Shown here: piece after piece, positions 6,321 to 11,223 of the stretch
Numbering within the stretch: position 1 is the first letter of the stretch
Layout of the letters: each line of letters starts with the position of its first letter
NCBI GenBank assembly: GCA_029573365.1
Contig: JAKQGD010000261.1
Location: forward strand, 1 to 11,223
Direction of reading: 5' to 3'
Source of the DNA: Bacteroidota bacterium
Lineage (GTDB): Bacteria; Bacteroidota; Bacteroidia; Chitinophagales; Saprospiraceae
Length of the DNA: 11,223 nucleotides
The notes under the pieces: model-generated
The model's database searches: none
What the model was told of the DNA's origin: nothing
The model's input: the letters and a program-made list of their open reading frames with translations, nothing else
Made by a program: the position numbers and the translations under genes

Positions 6321-7586
6321 TCAGAGGTCCCAGCCTATGTCCCGCCGGAAATATTTACCTTCGAAATTGATTTGTTGGGCTAAGGCTGTTGATCTCGCCG
6401 CAGCTTTTCTGAAATCTTTAGCCAGAGACGTAATGGCAAGTACCCTGCCACCCGAGGTTACGAGTTGGCTGCCGACTACTGCCGTACCTGAATGAAACAC
6501 CAGTTGGTCAGACTCAGCAGGTATGTCTTGTATCACCCTTCCCTTGGTGTAGTCACCGGGGTATCCTCCCGAGACCATCACTACGGTAGCTGCGGCAAGC
6601 GGTAAAATATCAGCCTTGAGGCCTTCCAGTCTGTGGTCTGCAGCCGCTTCCATAAGACATACCAGGTCACTTTGCAGCCGGGGAAGAATGGCCTCCGTCT
6701 CGGGATCCCCAAGGCGGCAATTGTATTCTATGACATAGGGCTCTCCGCCCACATTGATCAGTCCAAAAAAGACAAAGCCCGTGTAATCCATTTTTTCGGC
6801 CTTTATGCCGGCTATAGTGGTCCTGATAATCTGATTTTCTACACGAGACCAGAGAGCTGCATCTACAAAAGGAACAGGTGATATGGCACCCATGCCTCCT
6901 GTATTTGGCCCTGTGTCGTTTTCGCCGATTTTTTTATAATCCTTGGCTTCGGGCAGAAGTATGTAGCGGCTTCCATCCGTCAACACAAACACAGAAAACT
7001 CTATGCCTGCAAGGAATTGTTCTATAACTACTTTGCTGGAGGCGTCACCAAACATGCCGCCAAGCATGGCCCTGAGCTCAGATTCTGCTTCATCTCGATC
7101 CTGGATTATCAACACCCCTTTGCCGGCAGCAAGACCATCGGCTTTAAGGACAAAGGGTGGTTGTTGTCTTTTAAGAAAATTAATGCCCTCTTCCAGATTG
7201 GCGGTAGTGACCTCTATGTAGTCAGCAGTAGGTATGCCATATTTTTGCATAAACTTCTTGGCAAAAGACTTACTTCCTTCCAGTTGTGCCGCATATGCAT
7301 CGGGGCCGATAACCTTTACACCTGGGAGTCCTGACTTGCGGAATGCATCTGTGATGCCCTGTACCAGAGGCACTTCTGGACCGACGACCACCATGCTGAT
7401 GTTTTCTTTATTGCAAAGGGCAATCAGCTGGTCAAAATCTGAAATGCCGACATCGACATTGGTGCCGTGTTGTGCAGTACCCGGATTTCCCGGGGCAATA
7501 AACAGACGGCTGCAGCGGGGACTTTGACTGATTTTCCATGCAAGTGCATGTTCGCGGCCACCACTGCCTATAAGAAGGATGTTCAT
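6321..7586 (-). CDS. purD: Phosphoribosylamine--glycine ligase (GAR synthetase)
   Basis: The 421-residue enzyme of de novo purine synthesis joins 5-phosphoribosylamine and glycine with ATP to give glycinamide ribonucleotide, in the cytoplasm. The N-terminal domain begins MNILLIGSGGREHALAWKI (1-19) and holds APGNPGT (31-37) and VGPEVPL (68-74). The ATP-grasp domain holds LEGSKSFAK (102-110), VLKADGLAAGKGV (146-158), EAKDYKKIGENDTGPNTGGM (213-232) and the family signature RLGDPETE (291-298, the permitted L variant of R-[LF]-G-D-P-E). The C-terminal beta domain runs through GGYPGDY (340-346). The length is that of a complete stand-alone PurD, with no purM or purN fusion. The ATG at 7586 starts the conserved N-terminus exactly. 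Downstream, murF-alr begins after 17 bases, a typical operon spacing although the pathways differ. No purine riboswitch or clear PurR-type site was recognised upstream. Confidence 0.97.
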   Translation of the reverse strand: MNILLIGSGGREHALAWKISQSPRCSRLFIAPGNPGTAQHGTNVDVGISDFDQLIALCNKENISMVVVGPEVPLVQGITDAFRKSGLPGVKVIGPDAYAAQLEGSKSFAKKFMQKYGIPTADYIEVTTANLEEGINFLKRQQPPFVLKADGLAAGKGVLIIQDRDEAESELRAMLGGMFGDASSKVVIEQFLAGIEFSVFVLTDGSRYILLPEAKDYKKIGENDTGPNTGGMGAISPVPFVDAALWSRVENQIIRTTIAGIKAEKMDYTGFVFFGLINVGGEPYVIEYNCRLGDPETEAILPRLQSDLVCLMEAAADHRLEGLKADILPLAAATVVMVSGGYPGDYTKGRVIQDIPAESDQLVFHSGTAVVGSQLVTSGGRVLAITSLAKDFRKAAARSTALAQQINFEGKYFRRDIGWDL

Positions 7587-7608
7587 TGGCTGTAAAACGG
7601 TTGAGTGG

Positions 7609-7616
7609 CAAAAATA
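7609..7616 (-). promoter_or_regulatory. Putative -7 box (TAnnTTTG) for purD-murF-alr
   Basis: Minus-strand TATTTTTG fits the TAnnTTTG consensus exactly and ends 22 bases before the purD ATG, leaving a leader of about 15-18 bases. No good -33 TTTG/TTG was found upstream, so support is moderate. It lies in the 131-base divergent spacer opposite the promoter of the small membrane protein. Confidence 0.5.
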
Positions 7617-7672
7617 GGGAGATTATACTAATACATGCACCTTAATCTGTCGGGGCTAAAAGAATAAAAATG

Positions 7673-7680
7673 TATCTTTG
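7673..7680 (+). promoter_or_regulatory. Putative -7 box (TAnnTTTG) for the 89-residue membrane protein
   Basis: TATCTTTG fits TAnnTTTG exactly, 37 bases before the ATG at 7718. A CTGTCG (7647-7652) and CGACAG (7689-7694) inverted repeat flanks it, possibly by chance. No clear -33 box is visible. Confidence 0.5.
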
Positions 7681-7717
7681 AATAAAAACGACAGCTCTGA
7701 GTTCAGCAGGACACATC

Positions 7718-7987
7718 ATGGACATGATTAAAAGAATGGCTTATAACAGATCGCAACAGTTAAAAAACAGACACAGGTTAGATGACACCTTCCCTTCATC
7801 ATCGTCCGGACATCTACTTCATGGAAAGTTTAACGAGGACAAATTTAAGTCTCAGCCGGAATCCAGCATTCTGGAAAACAGGCAAAAAATTAAGAAACAA
7901 GTGCTTATCGAGCAAATAGTCCCATATCTGAAAAGCCTGGTGGTACTTGTCATGGCAGCCTTACTGTTGTATTATCTTGTAGTTTGA
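7718..7987 (+). CDS. Small hypothetical protein with a single C-terminal membrane anchor
   Basis: The 89-residue product was not recognised. Residues 1-66 are hydrophilic and basic (KRMAYNRSQQLKNRHR, 5-20; a Ser-rich stretch at 27-30; ENRQKIKKQ at 53-61). Residues 71-89 form one hydrophobic segment (SLVVLVMAALLLYYLVV, 73-89) that ends at the stop, so it is probably tail-anchored with the N-terminal part in the cytoplasm. A -7-like box 37 bases upstream and its own divergent spacer support a real gene, as does the clean split into a polar part and an anchor. Starts at 7718 and 7724 (ATGGACATG) are nearly equivalent. It stands alone, with 139 bases before the next gene in the same direction. 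A function cannot be given. Confidence 0.65.
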   Translation: MDMIKRMAYNRSQQLKNRHRLDDTFPSSSSGHLLHGKFNEDKFKSQPESSILENRQKIKKQVLIEQIVPYLKSLVVLVMAALLLYYLVV

Positions 7988-8019
7988 TGCTGAATAAAAT
8001 GAGGTCAACCATAATTTAA

Positions 8020-8032
8020 TTTGTCCGACAAA
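8020..8032. repeat. Short perfect palindrome TTTGTC-C-GACAAA
   Basis: Six-base arms around a single central base, located 33-45 bases after the small membrane protein and 56 bases upstream of the next -7 box. The form resembles an operator half-site pair; a one-base centre cannot form a hairpin loop unless pairs open. No known regulator is recognised. Confidence 0.3.
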
Positions 8033-8087
8033 ATGCGGTTTTTGTATAAAAATGAGCATCAGTCACCACGCTGTCAGGCATAATTGT

Positions 8088-8095
8088 TATTTTTG
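8088..8095 (+). promoter_or_regulatory. Putative -7 box (TAnnTTTG) for the Asp-box protein
   Basis: TATTTTTG matches TAnnTTTG and ends 31 bases before the ATG at 8127. A TTTGAAA repeat follows (8092-8098 and 8100-8106). No -33 box is apparent at the normal spacing. Confidence 0.45.
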
Positions 8096-8126
8096 AAACT
8101 TTGAAAATCTTTAAAGCCCATTCCAA

Positions 8127-11100
8127 ATGAAATACAGAATGAATGTCTTTTTGGTCTTAATGACTTTGATAACCTGGACTCATCTGGAAGCCCAGAAAAA
8201 ATCTGCAGGCAATAATCCTTCTGCAAAGCCTGAGGAAAAGAAAGACGAAAAATACAACAGCTCCACTTTTTCGGCATTAAAGTGGCGATCCATTGGTCCT
8301 GCTGTCACGTCAGGCAGAATCTCTGATATTGATGTAAATCCCACAAACCATAACGAATACTATGTAGCCAGTGCTTCAGGCGGAGTATGGAAAACCACCA
8401 ATCACGGGGTTACATTCCAGCCGGTGTTTGACAGTGAGGGATCATATTCCATAGGCTGTGTCACCATAGACCCTTCTAATGTCAGCACCGTTTGGGTAGG
8501 GACAGGAGAAAACAACAATCAACGATCAGTAGCCTATGGAGACGGTGTTTACAAATCCACCGACGGTGGCAAGTCATGGAAAAATATGGGCCTTAAAACC
8601 TCAGAGCATATTGCCAAAATTATTGTGGATCCAAAAAATTCCGATGTTGTCTATGTAGCAGCTTATGGCCCGGTGTGGAGTGAAGGCGGGGACCGAGGCG
8701 TATACAAGACTACGGATGGCGGTGCCACCTGGACCTGTGTAAAATCAGTGAGTAAGTACACCGGCTGCAATGACCTCGTTATGGATCCTTCTGACAACAA
8801 GGTACTGTATGCGGCTTTTCATCAGCGTATGCGTAAGGTGTATACCTATATAGGTGGGGGACCTGAATCGGCCTTGTTTAAATCAACTGACGGCGGCGCT
8901 ACGTGGAACAAACTGGAAGGAGGGCTGCCATCGGGTGATGTGGGCAGGATAGGTATTGACGTAAGTCCTGTCAGTCCAAATCTAATATATGCGGTTATAG
9001 AGGCGGGTGATGGCAAAGGTGGTATCTACCGCTCCGCAGATAAAGGGGCATCATGGGAAAAAAGAAGCGGTACCTTTACCTCCGGCAATTACTACCAGGA
9101 GCTCACCTGCGACCCTCACAATGCAGATAAGATTTTCATCACCGATACGTATTACAAGGTAAGTTATGACGGCGGCAAAAGTACTTCAAATCTCGGAGAG
9201 ATCAACAAACACATAGACAACCATGAGATATGGGTTGACCCAAAGGATGGCAACCATATGATCGTAGGCTGTGATGGTGGACTCTACGAAACATGGGATC
9301 ACGCAAAGTCCTATGACTTCAAGTCCAATCTGCCTGTGACCCAGTTTTACAAGGTCTCTACCGACAATGCCTGGCCGTTTTATGGCGTACACGGAGGTAC
9401 CCAGGACAACCTCAGCCTCGGAGGGCCCAGCAGGTCGACATCAGCCAATGGCATCGTAAATGCCGACTGGTATGTCACTTCCCTTGGCGATGGTTTCGAA
9501 ACACAGGTAGACCAGTCCGACCCCAACATCGTATATGCACAGAGCCAGTATGGCGGCCTGGTGAGGTTTGACCGCAGAAACGGCGAATACCTTCCAATCA
9601 AGCCCATAGAAGGAGAAAATGAAGCTGCTTATCGCTGGAACTGGGACGCCCCTCTGCTCATCAGCCGCTTTGACAACAAGAGGTTGTATTTTGGTGCCAA
9701 CAAGGTGCTCAGGACTGATGACAGGGGCAATACCTGGAAAGTTATCAGCCCGGATCTCAGCCGACAAACCGATAGAAACAGACTGGAAGTTATGGGCAAG
9801 GTGTGGTCAGTGGACGCCATCGCCAAGAACGGAAGTACTGACATTTTTGGTCAGACGACCTCCATCGCCGAATCATCTATCGACGAAAACACCCTGTGGG
9901 TAGGCACAGATGACGGTTTGATCCACCTTACCACTGACGGAGGCAAAAACTGGAAAAAAATGGACAACCTGCCAGGTGTGCCTCAGATGAGCTATGTACA
10001 TCAGATCATTGCCTCCCAACACGATAAAAATACCGCCTACGTATGCTTTAACCACCACCGATATGGAGACTTCAAGCCTTACTTATTGATGACCAGGGAC
10101 GGCGGCAATACATGGACATCCATCGCCTCTGACCTTCCCGAAAGGGGAAGCGTCTACTCCATCGCTGAGGACCATGCAGACAAGGATCTGCTGTTTGTGG
10201 GTACGGAGTTCGGATGTTATTTCAGTTCTACCGGTGGAGCCAAATGGTACCAGCTCAAGTCAGGACTTCCGACCATAGCAGTCAGGGACATAGAAATACA
10301 AAGGAGGGAAAACGACCTGGTGATAGCCACTTTTGGACGTGGATTTTATGTAATGGATGATTACACGCCACTGAGGCATATTAAAAAAGAAGACCTCGAC
10401 AAGGAAGCCATGATTTGCCCCGTAAAGGATGCTCTCATGTATATACCATCTTATCCGCTGGGTCTCAGAGATAAGGGCCACCTGGGCAGCAATTATTACA
10501 ACTGTCCCAATCCGGAGCCCGGGGCCATATTTTCGTATTATGTAAGGGATGATGCCAAAAAACTTAAAGAAATTCGAAAAGAAAGAGAAAAGAAGGCCGG
10601 AGAAAAAAATGAAAAGGTATACTATCCGTCCCTTGACAGTCTGAGGCTGGAAGATAATCAATCAGACCCTTACCTGTTGTTTACCATAAGTGACATGCAG
10701 GGCAATGTGGTCAGGCACCTCAAAGCACCAGCCAAAAAGGGATTCAGCCGTATAAGTTGGGATATGAGGTATGCTCCTGACGACCCTGTGGAGGGCAGAT
10801 ACACACCAGCCCCTGATCAGCTTTTTGGATCCGGTCCACAGGGTCATCCTGCCATGCCGGGAAGATATAATGTCACCATGTCAAGGTATCAGGATGGAGT
10901 GCTGACTAACCTTGCAGGCCCTGTGGCCATCACTACCAAATTGCTCAACCAGTCCAGCCTTCCTGCCAAAGACCCCGCGGCCCATGTTGCATTTTGTGAG
11001 AGGGTATCTGACCTTTCACGTAAAATAAGCGGTGTCAATGACCGGCTGGGCAAAATGACCTCAAGGCTAAAAAGTGCAGAATCGGCAGTACTGGATATGC

Positions 11101-11223
11101 AGGGTCCTGCGGCAGAAGTGCTGGCAAAAATCGAGGAGGTAAAAAAGGAACTCGTGCCTTTGCGTACACGTTTGTTTGGTGACAACACATTGTCGAGCCG
11201 GGAGTTTGAGACCCCGCCCAGTA
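8127..11223 (+). CDS. Large exported Asp-box (BNR/sortilin-like) beta-propeller protein, 3' end missing
   Basis: The frame from the ATG at 8127 stays open for 1032 codons to the window edge, so the C-terminus is outside. A signal peptide covers 1-22 (hydrophobic FLVLMTLITW, then HLEA|Q), followed by a Lys/Glu-rich spacer (23-45) and the family start LKWRSIGPAVTSGRI (51-65). Asp-box motifs (S/T-x-D-x-G-x-x-W) recur along the chain: STDGGKSW 144-151, TTDGGATW 195-202, STDGGATW 253-260, SADKGASW 303-310, TDDRGNTW 530-537, TTDGGKNW 602-609, TRDGGNTW 656-663, plus degenerate TTNHGVTF 90-97 and SSTGGAKW 700-707. They imply two propellers, about 50-400 and 400-740. Next come a charged segment (812-831), a beta-type region (about 840-930) and a helical, coiled-coil-like stretch (952-1019). 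Such proteins, often labelled glycosyl hydrolase or VPS10/sortilin-like, are common in Bacteroidota. No catalytic residues are identifiable, so the substrate is unknown. A C-terminal type IX secretion signal, if any, would lie beyond the window. Confidence 0.88.
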   Translation, partial: MKYRMNVFLVLMTLITWTHLEAQKKSAGNNPSAKPEEKKDEKYNSSTFSALKWRSIGPAVTSGRISDIDVNPTNHNEYYVASASGGVWKTTNHGVTFQPVFDSEGSYSIGCVTIDPSNVSTVWVGTGENNNQRSVAYGDGVYKSTDGGKSWKNMGLKTSEHIAKIIVDPKNSDVVYVAAYGPVWSEGGDRGVYKTTDGGATWTCVKSVSKYTGCNDLVMDPSDNKVLYAAFHQRMRKVYTYIGGGPESALFKSTDGGATWNKLEGGLPSGDVGRIGIDVSPVSPNLIYAVIEAGDGKGGIYRSADKGASWEKRSGTFTSGNYYQELTCDPHNADKIFITDTYYKVSYDGGKSTSNLGEINKHIDNHEIWVDPKDGNHMIVGCDGGLYETWDHAKSYDFKSNLPVTQFYKVSTDNAWPFYGVHGGTQDNLSLGGPSRSTSANGIVNADWYVTSLGDGFETQVDQSDPNIVYAQSQYGGLVRFDRRNGEYLPIKPIEGENEAAYRWNWDAPLLISRFDNKRLYFGANKVLRTDDRGNTWKVISPDLSRQTDRNRLEVMGKVWSVDAIAKNGSTDIFGQTTSIAESSIDENTLWVGTDDGLIHLTTDGGKNWKKMDNLPGVPQMSYVHQIIASQHDKNTAYVCFNHHRYGDFKPYLLMTRDGGNTWTSIASDLPERGSVYSIAEDHADKDLLFVGTEFGCYFSSTGGAKWYQLKSGLPTIAVRDIEIQRRENDLVIATFGRGFYVMDDYTPLRHIKKEDLDKEAMICPVKDALMYIPSYPLGLRDKGHLGSNYYNCPNPEPGAIFSYYVRDDAKKLKEIRKEREKKAGEKNEKVYYPSLDSLRLEDNQSDPYLLFTISDMQGNVVRHLKAPAKKGFSRISWDMRYAPDDPVEGRYTPAPDQLFGSGPQGHPAMPGRYNVTMSRYQDGVLTNLAGPVAITTKLLNQSSLPAKDPAAHVAFCERVSDLSRKISGVNDRLGKMTSRLKSAESAVLDMQGPAAEVLAKIEEVKKELVPLRTRLFGDNTLSSREFETPPS

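Noticed and set aside
7017..7334. 105-codon open frame on the + strand opposite purD
   Set aside because: It lies wholly antisense to a strongly conserved enzyme and has no recognisable domain, signal or promoter; a shadow of purD codon use.
7647..7694. CTGTCG / CGACAG inverted repeat flanking the promoter of the small membrane protein as an operator
   Set aside because: Six-base arms 36 bases apart are too weak to claim; mentioned only as context.
9441..11188. Several 60-133-codon open frames on the minus strand (for example 9441-9767 and 10260-10661), and 9619-9903 on the + strand
   Set aside because: All lie inside the continuous Asp-box protein frame, whose repeats run through them; composition shadows.

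Overview
The window looks like chromosomal DNA from a member of the Bacteroidota, probably Saprospiria, Cytophagia or Sphingobacteriia-like, although the exact lineage cannot be read from the sequence. The grounds are a fused MurF-alanine racemase typical of that phylum, TAnnTTTG-type -7 promoter boxes, the absence of clear Shine-Dalgarno sites with A-rich stretches before starts, a DUF6249-type membrane protein, and large secreted Asp-box and PD40 proteins. All genes look intact and share moderate GC content. No mobile element, RNA gene, CRISPR array or prophage was seen.

Layout: (1) 141-2213 (+) is a secreted or periplasmic protein with TPR-like helices, PD40 beta-propeller repeats and two C-terminal SPOR-like domains. 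It ends at a hairpin shared with the next, convergent gene. (2) 2244-3297 (-) is an ECF sigma factor followed by a two-pass membrane anti-sigma factor. (3) 3458-3826 (+), divergent from the sigma gene, is a small three-pass DUF6249-like membrane protein. (4) 3832-7586 (-) is a probable two-gene operon, purD then the murF-alr fusion. (5) 7718-7987 (+) is an 89-residue protein with a C-terminal membrane anchor. (6) 8127 to the window end (+) is a very large exported Asp-box (BNR/sortilin-like) beta-propeller protein. It has no stop codon before base 11223, so it is incomplete here.

The most informative signal is in the 160-base divergent spacer between the sigma gene and the DUF6249-like gene. 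Each gene is preceded, on its own strand, by the same bipartite element TGTAACCG-N14-CCGTAAT. The spacing is identical, the 14-base spacers are unrelated, and an AT-rich stretch lies between the two elements. This has the form of an ECF promoter (an AAC-type -35 and a CGT-type -10). It predicts that the sigma factor switches on both its own sigma/anti-sigma operon and the small membrane protein, a compact three-part envelope-response module. The neighbours are envelope-related (SPOR protein; MurF-Alr for D-Ala and UDP-MurNAc-pentapeptide synthesis), but no copy of the element was found by eye in front of them.
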